NCBI RefSeq assembly: GCF_025318105.1
Contig: NZ_JAOANI010000015.1
Span: 434,001 to 498,000 of the forward strand
DNA: 64,000 nucleotides
From: Venatoribacter pacificus
Lineage (GTDB): Bacteria; Pseudomonadota; Gammaproteobacteria; Pseudomonadales; Oceanobacteraceae
Direction: 5' to 3'
A model generated the notes under the pieces. The model was not told the DNA's origin and made no database searches. It saw nothing but the letters and a program-made list of their open reading frames with translations. Each line of letters starts with the position of its first letter. Within the stretch, counting starts at the first letter, position 1. Of this stretch, positions 17,552 to 26,586 are shown one piece after another. The translations under genes and the position numbers were made by a program.

Positions 17552-19450
17552 TCACGCACTCAGCTTGTTTACCGCATTTTTCTTCTTCAGGTGAATCAGA
17601 ATCTGGCTGATAGCCGCCGGGGTAATACCGGAAATACGTGAAGCCACGCCGAGGGTTTCCGGGCGCAGGGTATTCAGTTTCTGCTTCACTTCGTTCGACA
17701 GGCCACCCATGGCGTCGTAGTCGAGGTCGGTTGGCAGTTTGGTGTTTTCATAGCGGCGCAGCTGTTCGATTTCATCCAGCTGACGGGCAATGTAGCCGTC
17801 ATACTTGGCCTGAATCTCAACCTGCTCGGCGACCTGCGGATCAGCCACCGGCTCACCTTTCAGACCAGCCACGTCGTTGTATTCCAGACCCGGACGTTTG
17901 AGCAGATCGTGCAGGCTGTATTCGCGCACAAATTTGCTTTCGCCTTTGGCTTCCAGCGCGGCAGCTTCGGCGCTGCCCGGCTGCACCCAGGTGGTTTTCA
18001 GGCGCTGCGCTTCCTGCTCGATGCTTTCGCGCTTGGTGCTGAATGCTGCCCAGCGTTCGTCATCGACCAGACCCAGCTCACGGCCCACTTCGGTCAGGCG
18101 CAGGTCGGCGTTATCTTCACGCAGCACCAGGCGGTATTCGGCGCGGCTGGTGAACATACGGTACGGCTCTTTGGTGCCCATGGTGATCAGGTCGTCGACC
18201 AGCACACCGATGTACGACTGATCACGGCGCGGTACCCAGGCGTCTTTTTCCAGCGCGCGCAGTGCGGCATTGGTACCGGCCAGCAGGCCCTGTGCACCGG
18301 CTTCTTCATAACCTGTGGTGCCGTTGATCTGTCCGGCAAAGAACAGGTTGTTAACGAATTTGGTTTCAAGGCTGTGCTTCAGATCCTGCGGATCGAAGTA
18401 ATCGTATTCGATGGCGTAACCGGGACGGGTGACGTGGGCATTCTCAAAACCGCAGATGCTGTGGATAAGATCCAGCTGTACGTCGAACGGCAGACTGGTG
18501 GAGATGCCGTTCGGGTAGAGCTCGTTGCTGTTCAGACCTTCCGGCTCAACAAACACCTGATGGCTGGTTTTATCAGCGAAGCGGGTAATCTTATCTTCGA
18601 TCGACGGGCAGTAACGCGGGCCGATCCCTTCGATCACACCGGCATACATCGGCGAGCGGTCGAGGTTATTGCGGATAATCTCGTGGGTGCGCTCGTTGGT
18701 ATGGGTGATGTAGCAGTTCACCTGCTCAGGGTGTTCATCCACCGAGCCCATAAAGGACATCACCGGCAGCGGCGCATCGCCTGGCTGCACCTGCATCACC
18801 GAAAAATCAACACTGCGCGCGTCGATACGCGCCGGCGTACCGGTTTTCAGACGGCCAACGTTAAACGGCATTTCGCGCAGACGCCTGGACAGCGCAATCG
18901 ACGGCGGATCACCGGCACGGCCACCGCTGTGGTTTTCCATACCAATGTGGATAAGTCCGCCGAGGAATGTACCGGCAGTTAACACCACACTGGTGGCGTG
19001 AATGCGCATATTGGTGTTGGTGACTACGCCACAGACGGTGGAGCCAACGCCGTCGCCCTGGGTAATCAGGTCGTCACAGGCGGCCTGGAAGATATCCAGA
19101 TTGGGCTGGTTTTCCACAATATGACGGATCGCCGAGCGGTACAGCGCACGGTCGGCCTGAGCGCGGGTTGCACGTACTGCCGGGCCTTTACGGCTGTTAA
19201 GAATGCGGAACTGGATACCGGCTTTGTCGGTAGCGCGCGCCATGGCGCCGCCCAGTGCATCGATTTCTTTTACCAGGTGGCTTTTGCCAATCCCGCCGAT
19301 GGCCGGGTTGCACGACATCACACCGACGGTATCGGTGTTGTGGGTCAGCAGCAGGGTTTTGCAGCCGGTACGCGCCGCGGCCAGCGCAGCCTCGGTACCG
19401 GCATGGCCACCGCCAACCACAATGACGTCATAACGCACGGGATAATCCAC
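17552..19450 (-). CDS. mnmG: MnmG (GidA), tRNA uridine-5-carboxymethylaminomethyl modification enzyme
   Basis: 632 residues, full length. FAD-binding motif GGGHAGTEAALAAAR at 12-26, MSCNPAIGGIGKSHLVKEIDALGG, and the C-terminal domain ending in a helical region (ETLGVASRISGITPAAISQ). With MnmE it installs the cmnm5 group on the wobble uridine of several tRNAs. In Pseudomonas and many others mnmG is followed by rsmG, parA and parB; here it is followed by a convergent TonB receptor gene, and it is separated from mnmE by four accessory genes. Its upstream region holds a cluster of DnaA boxes. Confidence 0.97.
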   Translation of the reverse strand: MDYPVRYDVIVVGGGHAGTEAALAAARTGCKTLLLTHNTDTVGVMSCNPAIGGIGKSHLVKEIDALGGAMARATDKAGIQFRILNSRKGPAVRATRAQADRALYRSAIRHIVENQPNLDIFQAACDDLITQGDGVGSTVCGVVTNTNMRIHATSVVLTAGTFLGGLIHIGMENHSGGRAGDPPSIALSRRLREMPFNVGRLKTGTPARIDARSVDFSVMQVQPGDAPLPVMSFMGSVDEHPEQVNCYITHTNERTHEIIRNNLDRSPMYAGVIEGIGPRYCPSIEDKITRFADKTSHQVFVEPEGLNSNELYPNGISTSLPFDVQLDLIHSICGFENAHVTRPGYAIEYDYFDPQDLKHSLETKFVNNLFFAGQINGTTGYEEAGAQGLLAGTNAALRALEKDAWVPRRDQSYIGVLVDDLITMGTKEPYRMFTSRAEYRLVLREDNADLRLTEVGRELGLVDDERWAAFSTKRESIEQEAQRLKTTWVQPGSAEAAALEAKGESKFVREYSLHDLLKRPGLEYNDVAGLKGEPVADPQVAEQVEIQAKYDGYIARQLDEIEQLRRYENTKLPTDLDYDAMGGLSNEVKQKLNTLRPETLGVASRISGITPAAISQILIHLKKKNAVNKLSA

Positions 19451-19832
19451 AAACCACCTCAGAATTGTTCGTTTAACAGGAATCGGGAAAAAAGGGCGCG
19501 CAGTATACCAGCCTTAACCGCTCAGCGGCAGTAGGCTGAGTAAAATTTAACCAATGGTTTTATACACTTTATCCACATCGGTAAAAAGACTGTTAGCCAA
19601 TTTTAGTCACCGCTGTGACTTTTCAATTTAATTCCTTTAAAAACAAAGTATTAGAGAGTGTATAAAGCTGTTGATAATTGTGGGTAACTTTATCCTCAGA
19701 ATAAATACGGAAAACTGTTCATGCTGAGATCCCAGCTTATGCGGATCTTTGTTACGCGTTAGTCACAGAGTTATACACAGAGCGGATGAAGAAATAGGGC
19801 AGCCACCGGGCCGTGGCTGCCGGAAGGGGATA
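19451..19832. other. Candidate replication origin (mnmG side): DnaA-box cluster
   Basis: This 382-base gap contains no gene. DnaA boxes: TTATCCACA at 19569-19577 (perfect) abutting TTATACACT at 19560-19568; TTATACACT (minus) at 19657-19665; TTACCCACA (minus) at 19679-19687; TTATCCTCA at 19690-19698; TTATACACA at 19771-19779 (perfect). An AT-rich stretch at 19620-19655 could be the unwinding element, and GATC occurs at 19728 and 19744 within an AAGCTGGGATC-like sequence (minus strand) that also occurs in E. coli oriC. The gap also carries the mnmG promoter. Confidence 0.65.
19798..19821 (-). terminator. Hairpin after the lipoprotein gene
   Basis: GGCAGCCAC and GTGGCTGCC form a perfect nine-base stem with a six-base loop, 12 bases past the stop of the minus-strand lipoprotein gene, followed by CTATTTCTTC. 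The T tract is weak, but the hairpin separates this gene from the DnaA-box cluster. Confidence 0.6.
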
Positions 19833-20657
19833 TCAGGGCGTGGTTGTGGGATCGGTGGCCGGATCGGTCGTCGTTTCAACCGGTGTGCTGCTAACCGGCG
19901 CGGTAAAGGTCATAAACAGCAGGTCGGTATCTTTGCGCAGGTACACTTCTAACTCGGAGTCGCTGTTGACCACCGCATAGCCGCTGGCGTTGGTTTCGTT
20001 AAATGCCGGGCAGTTTTTGCGCTCACGCAGGGTAACGGCATAGAGGGCATCGTTTTTATCCAGCAGGGTGATATCACCTTCGAACGTACAGCCACTGCTG
20101 TCGGTACTGATGCCTTTGAATGACGCTTTGCTGCTCAACGGTTCGACATAAAACTCGTAACCGGTGGCCGTCCACTTACCTGCGAGCAAGCTTAAAGCGG
20201 AGTTATTCGGCCAAATGCCGTCATCGGTGAGCACAAAGCTGCCGGTGGCGGTGGCGTTTTCAAAATCGCCGACCAGCTGTGGCGAGGTTTCCACGGTGTA
20301 TAACAGGCCGTTCAGGCTGTAATCCTGATTCAGACCATCGGCCACATACTGTTTGGCGGCGGTATCGTTCTGCGACAGTGCGTAACTGGTCAGCGCCAGC
20401 GTGGCCGTACGGTTATCGTTATTCAGCAGCGCCGTGCCGTAATAGCCACGGCTTTCATCCAGAGCGTAAACGTTGCCGTTGTAGATCAGCACCCGCAGGC
20501 TGCCTGCCTGATCAAACTGGCCATCCCATAAACCATTCAGCGCCAGGGTGGGGTCACTGACGGTCACTCCCTGTTCGTTGGTGATCTTGTTTTTGTCTTC
20601 TTCTGCGATGCATCCTACCAATAATGTGGTGGCTATCGCCAGAGCTGCTGCGCGCAC
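19833..20657 (-). CDS. Lipoprotein of unknown function
   Basis: 274 residues. Signal peptide with lipobox LLVGC (acylated C16), then a predicted beta-rich domain with NGLWDGQFDQAGSLRVLIYNG, GYYGTALLNNDNRTATLALTSY and GCTFEGDITLLD, a pattern resembling lipocalin-like or repeat-strand proteins, and a disordered Thr/Pro/Asp tail (TDPATDPTTTP). I do not recognise a family. It stands alone between the mnmG-side origin candidate and a divergent TetR gene. Confidence 0.7.
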   Translation of the reverse strand: MRAAALAIATTLLVGCIAEEDKNKITNEQGVTVSDPTLALNGLWDGQFDQAGSLRVLIYNGNVYALDESRGYYGTALLNNDNRTATLALTSYALSQNDTAAKQYVADGLNQDYSLNGLLYTVETSPQLVGDFENATATGSFVLTDDGIWPNNSALSLLAGKWTATGYEFYVEPLSSKASFKGISTDSSGCTFEGDITLLDKNDALYAVTLRERKNCPAFNETNASGYAVVNSDSELEVYLRKDTDLLFMTFTAPVSSTPVETTTDPATDPTTTP

Positions 20658-20804
20658 GGCGTTCTCCTGCCTGAAAGTAATATCAATAAAGATAGCAATC
20701 GGCGGCGAATCCGCTCTCTTTAACCGCCGAACTCATAAAAAGAGCAATTGCCTGAATAGTCAGCCTGAGCTTGCGGGATTTGCGCAAAGGCAAAAGTGAT
20801 TGCC

Positions 20805-20822
20805 ATCTAACACCCGTTAGAT
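20805..20822. promoter_or_regulatory. Inverted repeat, probable TetR operator
   Basis: ATCTAAC-ACCC-GTTAGAT: perfect seven-base arms with a four-base spacer, 34 bases before the TetR start and in the space shared with the divergent lipoprotein gene. Position and symmetry suit an autoregulatory operator. Confidence 0.55.
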
Positions 20823-20856
20823 AGAATGACGCTTCATTCCGGATGGGCCAACAAAC

Positions 20857-21432
20857 ATGAGCGATACCCGTAGCCAACTGAAACAGATCGCTATCGAGCA
20901 GATCCGCCGGCGCACACTGCATGCCGCCAGCTTTCGTGAGCTGGGTAAAGTGGCCGGAATCAAAAGCAGCTCGGTGCATTATCACTTTGAAAACCGCGAT
21001 GCTCTGCTGTTGGAACTGGTGAAAGACTACGAGCAGGATTTCTTTATCCGGCTCGAGCAGCGCTGCCACGAACTGAGCGACCCCGGCCAGCAACTGCAAC
21101 AACTGGCGGCACTGTTTCTGCTCAGTCAGCAATCGCAGTACCAGTGTTTGTGCCTGGCGTTTGCCGCCGCAGGGGATGAAACCAACGATCAACAACGCGC
21201 CGCCGTTGAGCAGTTTCTGCAGCGTCTGGAAACCTGGATCAGTGCCGTACTGGCCCGCGCCGCCGATCACGCAGACAGCGCCCCGCAACTGGCGCGGGTA
21301 ATACTCAGTGCCCTTGAAGGTGCGCTGTTGCTCGACCGTGATCAGCCACAGGCCCCGCGCCTGAACGCCGTCAGCCAATGGCTGACAACCCTTATCCGCA
21401 GTCACTCTGACCAGCAACCGGAGACGTTATGA
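20857..21432 (+). CDS. TetR-family regulator
   Basis: 191 residues. The N-terminal helix-turn-helix (about 10-55; SFRELGKVAGIKSSSVHYHFENRDALLLELV) is a clear TetR domain; the rest is a helical ligand/dimer domain with CLCLAFAAAGDE near residue 100, as in the YxaF/LmrA-like subgroup. It overlaps the bicupin gene by four bases (ATGA), so the two are co-expressed. The ligand is unknown. An inverted repeat upstream is the likely operator. Confidence 0.88.
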   Translation: MSDTRSQLKQIAIEQIRRRTLHAASFRELGKVAGIKSSSVHYHFENRDALLLELVKDYEQDFFIRLEQRCHELSDPGQQLQQLAALFLLSQQSQYQCLCLAFAAAGDETNDQQRAAVEQFLQRLETWISAVLARAADHADSAPQLARVILSALEGALLLDRDQPQAPRLNAVSQWLTTLIRSHSDQQPETL

Positions 21433-22097
21433 GCGCGCAACCCGCCTTTCAACCCATCAATATGGATCGCAGCAAAGCGGTGGTTATTCGCCCCGGCGAT
21501 CAACCCTGGCTCAGAGCCCCGCAAGCGCCTGTTGAGCGTTTTCCGCTGGAACGTGAAGCGCCGGAACAGGGCCAGGTCAGCAGCCTGGTACGCTATTTAC
21601 CCAACACTCGTTTCCCGCAACACAGTCACCCGCTGGGCGAAGAAATTTATGTGCTGGAAGGTGTGTTCAGTGACGAGTCGGGCGATTACCCGGCGGGCAG
21701 TTATTTGCGTAATCCACCCGGTTCCGCTCACAGCCCGTTTTCCATTAACGGTTGCCTGATTTTTGTAAAACTTAATCAGTTTGCAGAAACCGACAGCGCA
21801 ACCGTGCGTTTGCGCCCTGAAGATCAGCAATGGCGTCCCGGAATTGGCGGCCTCACAGTTTGCCCGCTGCACGAACATCAGGGCGCCAGCACAGCACTGG
21901 TGCGCTGGCCGGCTGGTGAAGTTTTTCAGCCACACAGGCATTGGGGCGGAGAAGAAATTCTGGTGATTTCCGGCTGCTTTAAAGACGAGCACGGTGAATA
22001 TCCGCGGCATACCTGGCTGCGCAGCCCGCATTTAAGCCAGCACTATCCTTTTGTGGATGAAGAAACGCTGATTCTGGTGAAAGTCGGCCACCTCTGA
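21429..22097 (+). CDS. ChrR-like double-cupin protein
   Basis: 222 residues with two tandem cupin domains. The first carries FPQHSHPLGEEIYVLEG and FSDESGDYPAGSYLRNPPGS, the second FQPHRHWGGEEILVISG and FKDEHGEYPRHTWLRSP; both keep the His-X-His...Glu metal ligands. This is the ChrR cupin pattern, but the N-terminal zinc anti-sigma domain of ChrR is absent, so it is more likely a metal-binding sensor or enzyme. It is translationally coupled to the TetR gene. Confidence 0.82.
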   Translation: MSAQPAFQPINMDRSKAVVIRPGDQPWLRAPQAPVERFPLEREAPEQGQVSSLVRYLPNTRFPQHSHPLGEEIYVLEGVFSDESGDYPAGSYLRNPPGSAHSPFSINGCLIFVKLNQFAETDSATVRLRPEDQQWRPGIGGLTVCPLHEHQGASTALVRWPAGEVFQPHRHWGGEEILVISGCFKDEHGEYPRHTWLRSPHLSQHYPFVDEETLILVKVGHL

Positions 22098-22321
22098 ACA
22101 TCTTATGCTCTGCACTTCACCGCCTGCTGGTTTCAGCGGCGGTGATCGAAAGCCAACGGTAGCCACTGCGCACCCCATAATTGTCGTCCGATCACCTGTC
22201 AGCTCTGGCCTGATGCGCCTATCCTGTTACGCATAATGAGAATAACGTACCGGTCATTATTTTTTGCGGCACTCTTTACCGCACAGACATTGGGACCCGG
22301 TGCATCATCTGCGAGGCGCTT

Positions 22322-23173
22322 ATGAACAGCAAACAGCAAAAAGCTCAGGCCATCAGTTCTTCCATGGAAATTCCCGGTCGTAAAATGGAATTTGAATTCG
22401 AACTCGATGACATTCCAAAATACTGGTACGGCGATGACGTCTTTAAATCGACCTTCATGAACGCCCTGTCATGCCTGTTTCCGGAAGGCGAGCGCATGTT
22501 TATGGATGCGGTGCGCGACCATCAGCATAAAATCAGCGACCCGCAATTACTGCAGCAAATTAAAGGCTTTATTAAACAAGAAGCGATTCACGGCCACGAA
22601 CACGCGCAGTACAACGATTTTCTGAAAAAATGGAATTACCCGATCGACAAAATCATGTCCTTCGAGAAAAAAGAAAAAATCTGGATGAAAAAATGGCTGC
22701 CGCGTAAACACCGTCTGGCCATTACCTGTGCGCTGGAACATTTTACCGCCATCATGGCGCACCAGATTCTGACCAACCCGGAATCCACCGAAGGTATGCA
22801 TCCACAGTTTAAAGAAATGTGGCGCTGGCATGCCGTGGAAGAAACGGAACATAAAGCCGTGGCCTACGATGTATACCAGCAAGCGGTTGGCAGCTACTGG
22901 CTGCGCGTGATCACCATGATCAACATCACCGTTCTTTTCTGCCTGCGTACTTCCATTATTCAGGCTATTTTCCTGTGGAAAGACGGCCAGCTATTCAACC
23001 CGAAAGTCTGGTGGAAAGGTTTTCAGTTTTACTTCCTGAAGCCCGGCCTGGTACCGACCATCTTTCGTGATTATCTGGATTATTTCCGCCGCGACTTCCA
23101 CCCATGGGATCACGATAACCGTGAACTGCTGGGCAAGTGGGAAGAAGAACAGCAGAAATATAAGATCGTTTGA
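22322..23173 (+). CDS. PF10118-type predicted metal-dependent hydrolase
   Basis: 283 residues. The sequence fits the helical di-metal family COG3687/PF10118: E and H residues recur in the ferritin-like pattern FIKQEAIHGHEHAQYN, ALEHFTAI and HAVEETEHKAVAYDVY. A hydrophobic segment (about 198-218) and the Trp-rich C-terminus suggest membrane association. The family has no well-established substrate, though its fold suggests a di-iron enzyme. It stands alone and ends at a strong terminator; no ribosome-binding site of note apart from GAGGCG at 22313. Confidence 0.8.
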   Translation: MNSKQQKAQAISSSMEIPGRKMEFEFELDDIPKYWYGDDVFKSTFMNALSCLFPEGERMFMDAVRDHQHKISDPQLLQQIKGFIKQEAIHGHEHAQYNDFLKKWNYPIDKIMSFEKKEKIWMKKWLPRKHRLAITCALEHFTAIMAHQILTNPESTEGMHPQFKEMWRWHAVEETEHKAVAYDVYQQAVGSYWLRVITMINITVLFCLRTSIIQAIFLWKDGQLFNPKVWWKGFQFYFLKPGLVPTIFRDYLDYFRRDFHPWDHDNRELLGKWEEEQQKYKIV

Positions 23174-23203
23174 TCTGTAATTGTCAGAGCCTTTGGCAAT
23201 AAT

Positions 23204-23231
23204 AAAAAGCCGCGATGTTCGCGGCTTTTTT
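23204..23231. terminator. Terminator between the PF10118 gene and mnmE
   Basis: AAAAAGCCGCGA, loop TGT, TCGCGGCTTTTTT: long GC stem with A and T tracts on either side, functional for both convergent genes. Confidence 0.9.
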
Positions 23232-23296
23232 ATGTCTGAAAAATATTTTCCGACTGTCAGAAGCCGTTTTCCACAGCCCTTGCCGTTGCGGCTGAG

Positions 23297-24691
23297 TTAC
23301 TTGCCGATACAGAAGCTGCCAAAAATCTCACCCAATAAATCATCGGCGGTAAATGCGCCGGTAATTTCGTTCAGTGCGTGCTGCGCCATGCGCAGATCTT
23401 CGGCCAGCAGTTCACCGGCTGCCATACCTTCGAGTTGCTGACGGCCAAAATCGAGGGCTTGCTGGGCGCGGTTAAGGGCGTCGATATGACGGCGACGGGC
23501 GAGGAAACCACCTTCGGCGGCGGCATCAAAGCCCATAATCTGTTTCAGGTGCTCACGCAGCACATCGACACCGGCATTCTGTTTCGCCGATAAGGTAATT
23601 ACCGGGAAACGGCCGCCGTTATTCAGGCCAATGGTCTCGGTGGATAAATCTGCTTTATTGCGGATGACGGTTAAGCGGCCGTTATTTAACAGGTCGGTCG
23701 CGGCTTCCTGCAAACCACGCTCGTCGTACAGGGCGTGCAGTAATTTCTCTGCATCGGTTTCGTTGGTGGTGCTGTCGACCATCAGTAAAACGCGGTCGGC
23801 TTTGCTGATTTCTTCCCAGGCGCGCTGAATGCCAATGCGCTCGACTTCATCCGGCGCGTCGCGCAGACCGGCGGTGTCGATAATATGCAGCGGCATACCG
23901 TCGATGTGGATATGTTCTTTCAGTACGTCGCGCGTGGTGCCGGCAATATCGGTAACGATGGCGCGCTCCTGGCCTGCCAGTGCGTTCAGCAGCGACGATT
24001 TGCCGGCGTTCGGCCGTCCGGCAATCACCACGTTCATGCCTTCGCGTAATAACGCGCCTTGTCCGGCTTCGCGCAATACCGCTTTCAATTCAGCATCCAC
24101 AGCATCAAGCATGGCGGCTACTTTGCCGTCGGAGAGAAAATCGATTTCTTCTTCCGGAAAGTCGATGGCCGCTTCGACATAAATACGCAGCTGAATTAAC
24201 TGATCGAGCAGGCTGTGTACTTTATTGGAGAACTCACCCTGCAATGAACGCAGCGCACAGCGTGCGGCCTGCTCAGAGGCGGAATCAATTAAATCGGCAA
24301 TGGCTTCGGCCTGGGCCAGATCCATTTTGTCGTTTAAGAAAGCGCGCTCAGAAAATTCGCCGGGGCGTGCCAGGCGGCAACCCAGCGCCACCACTTCTTT
24401 CAGTAACAGATCGAGCACTACCGGGCCGCCATGACCCTGCAGCTCGAGGACGTCTTCACCGGTAAAAGAATTCGGATTAGGAAAGAACAGGGCGATGCCT
24501 TCATCCAGCACCGTACCGTCAGCCGCCTTAAAAGGACCGTAGTGCGCATAACGTGGCTTAGGCGCTATACCGAGTACGGCCTGTGCCACGGTTAACGCCA
24601 GCGCGCCGGATACGCGGATAATGCCAACACCACCTCGTCCGGGTGCGGTCGCTACAGCGGCAATGGTGTCGTTGTGGATAAGGTTGCTCAT
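23297..24691 (-). CDS. mnmE: MnmE (TrmE), tRNA modification GTPase
   Basis: 464 residues. Tetrahydrofolate-binding N-terminal domain (about 1-120; APGRGGVGIIRVSG), helical domain, inserted G domain (about 220-385; GRPNAGKSS, DTAGLRD, NKAD) and the C-terminal FCIGK whose cysteine is conserved. Works with MnmG on wobble uridines. The start MSNLIHNDTIAAVATAPG at 24691 matches family length; the longer frame to 24862 is a translational extension into the intergenic region. Two tandem terminators separate it from yidC upstream. Confidence 0.97.
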   Translation of the reverse strand: MSNLIHNDTIAAVATAPGRGGVGIIRVSGALALTVAQAVLGIAPKPRYAHYGPFKAADGTVLDEGIALFFPNPNSFTGEDVLELQGHGGPVVLDLLLKEVVALGCRLARPGEFSERAFLNDKMDLAQAEAIADLIDSASEQAARCALRSLQGEFSNKVHSLLDQLIQLRIYVEAAIDFPEEEIDFLSDGKVAAMLDAVDAELKAVLREAGQGALLREGMNVVIAGRPNAGKSSLLNALAGQERAIVTDIAGTTRDVLKEHIHIDGMPLHIIDTAGLRDAPDEVERIGIQRAWEEISKADRVLLMVDSTTNETDAEKLLHALYDERGLQEAATDLLNNGRLTVIRNKADLSTETIGLNNGGRFPVITLSAKQNAGVDVLREHLKQIMGFDAAAEGGFLARRRHIDALNRAQQALDFGRQQLEGMAAGELLAEDLRMAQHALNEITGAFTADDLLGEIFGSFCIGK

Positions 24692-24819
24692 CGCGGATTC
24701 CTGAAATCTGTTACTGCCGGTTAAAACACAGCGGTTTGGCTTGCGCGAATTGTACCTGAGTCTGTGAATATGTGTTGCTGCCGGTAATGAAAGCCACTTT
24801 CCTGAACTGCAGGCAATAA

Positions 24820-24841
24820 AAAAGCAGCAGGAGCTGCTTTT
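24820..24841 (-). terminator. Terminator-like hairpin upstream of mnmE
   Basis: AAAAGCAGC, loop AGGA, GCTGCTTTT, flanked by A and T tracts. It lies between yidC and mnmE and, with the next hairpin, suggests mnmE is transcribed separately from yidC. Confidence 0.7.
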
Positions 24842-24893
24842 AACGTTGCACCGCAACGGCACGAAGGGTTGCCGCCACGGACGGCAGGCAATA

Positions 24894-24917
24894 AAAAAGG
24901 CGCCGAAGCGCCTTTTT
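24894..24917 (-). terminator. Terminator after yidC
   Basis: AAAAAGGCGC, tetraloop CGAA, GCGCCTTTTT, 15 bases downstream of the yidC stop. Confidence 0.9.
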
Positions 24918-24931
24918 AAGATTCCTGCAGA

Positions 24932-26584
24932 TCAGCTGTTTTCGATCTGTTTGGTAATCACGTATTGCTGACTGATCGACAGGATGTTGTTTACCACCCA
25001 GTACAGCACCAGACCAGCCGGGAACCACAGGAAGAAGATGGTAAAGATTACCGGCATAAACTGCATAACACGCGCCTGCATTGGGTCCGGCGGCGTTGGG
25101 TTCAGCTTCATCTGAATAAACATAGAAGCACCCATAATTAATGGCAGGATGAAGTAAGGATCCATCACCGACATATCTTTAATCCACAGGAAGAAGGGTG
25201 CCTGACGCAGCTCCACAGATTCCATCAGTACCCAGTACAGTGCGATAAATACCGGCATCTGTACCAAGATAGGCAGACAACCACCCAGCGGATTGATCTT
25301 CTCTTCTTTGTAGAGCTTCATCATTTCCTGGCCGAGCTTTTCACGGTTATCACCGTATTTTTCTTTAATTTCCTGCATCTTCGGCGCGACTTTACGCATG
25401 TTCGCCATTGAGCGGTAAGAGGTTGCAGACAGTTTAAAGAACGCGGCTTTAATCAGAACGGTCAGCAGGATAATAGCGACACCCCAGTTACCCACCAGAC
25501 CGTGGAAGAAGCTCAGCAGCCAGAACAGCGGCTGGGCAATCCACCACAACCAACCGTAATCGACGGTCAGGTCCAGATGCTCTGCAATTTCTGCCAGACG
25601 ACCCTGAACTTTCGGGCCAACATACAGGCTGGCACCCACTTCAGCGGTTTCACCAGCAGCAATAACGGTTGGTGCATCGTAGAAACCAAAGATGTAGTTT
25701 CCTTTTACTGCACGGCCATTGTAGGTGTGCTGCTCATCTTTCGCAGGCACCCAGGCGGCAAGGAAGTAATGCTGCAGGATGGCGGCCCAGCCACCTTTTT
25801 CTACCTTTTTGTACTCGCCATCTTCCAGATCAGAGAAAGTGACTTTTTCGTAACGGTTTTCTTTGGTGGTCAGAGCAGCACCTAAATATGCGGCCATACC
25901 CATCTGCGAACCTTTTGACGGATCGACAGAATTGTCACGCTTCAGCTGAGCATAAAACACACCCTGCCAGGTTTCGGCCGAGGTATTTTTAATGCGGTAG
26001 TTAACATCCATCAGGTAATCACCACGACGGAAGGTAAATACTTTTTCCACCGCGGCTTTATCCGTTTGTGTGGTCAACACGACGCTCAGCTCATCCTGGC
26101 CTTCCGCCAGCTGGTACTGAGTGGCATCCGCGCTGTACAACGCCGGGCCTTGTGAATCCACACCGTCTTTACCCAGCAGACCACTTTGAGCCACATAGGT
26201 ACGACGCTGGTTGCGCTCCATTAATACGAAAGGAACGTCTTTCTGATCAACCGCTGCCGGATATTCAGGCAACAGCACCTCAACAATTTCACCACCGCGT
26301 GGGTCAATCACCAGACGCAGTACGTCGGTTTCAACGTGAATCAGTTCTGACGATGGCTGAGCCTGGGCTGCTGTATTCACAACCGGTGTATCCACGCTTG
26401 GCTGTTCAGCCAGTTCGTCTGCACTGGCGGTGGTTACCGGAGCATCCTGATTTTCAGCAAACGGCGTTGCTTCAATCGGTGCAGTCACCTGATTTTTCTG
26501 ACCGTAGTCATCGTTCCAGGCAAGAATAAGGAAATAGCTACTGACAATCAGGCCAAGAAATATGACCGTACGGCGGATATCCAT
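24932..26584 (-). CDS. yidC: YidC membrane protein insertase
   Basis: 550 residues. The N-terminal helix (MDIRRTVIFLGLIVSSYFLILAW under 23 residues) precedes the large periplasmic beta domain (about 60-340) and the conserved C-terminal insertase core with five helices and the SYRSMANMRKVAPKMQEIK loop. It inserts and folds inner-membrane proteins alone or with SecYEG. The start at 26584 matches family N-termini; an extension to 26671 would overlap yidD. It lies two bases after yidD. Confidence 0.97.
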   Translation of the reverse strand: MDIRRTVIFLGLIVSSYFLILAWNDDYGQKNQVTAPIEATPFAENQDAPVTTASADELAEQPSVDTPVVNTAAQAQPSSELIHVETDVLRLVIDPRGGEIVEVLLPEYPAAVDQKDVPFVLMERNQRRTYVAQSGLLGKDGVDSQGPALYSADATQYQLAEGQDELSVVLTTQTDKAAVEKVFTFRRGDYLMDVNYRIKNTSAETWQGVFYAQLKRDNSVDPSKGSQMGMAAYLGAALTTKENRYEKVTFSDLEDGEYKKVEKGGWAAILQHYFLAAWVPAKDEQHTYNGRAVKGNYIFGFYDAPTVIAAGETAEVGASLYVGPKVQGRLAEIAEHLDLTVDYGWLWWIAQPLFWLLSFFHGLVGNWGVAIILLTVLIKAAFFKLSATSYRSMANMRKVAPKMQEIKEKYGDNREKLGQEMMKLYKEEKINPLGGCLPILVQMPVFIALYWVLMESVELRQAPFFLWIKDMSVMDPYFILPLIMGASMFIQMKLNPTPPDPMQARVMQFMPVIFTIFFLWFPAGLVLYWVVNNILSISQQYVITKQIENS

Positions 26585-26586
26585 GA

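Noticed and set aside
17909..18982. 357-residue plus-strand frame
   Set aside because: It lies wholly antisense to mnmG and has no recognisable motifs; the GC-rich third-position pattern of mnmG keeps the opposite frame open.
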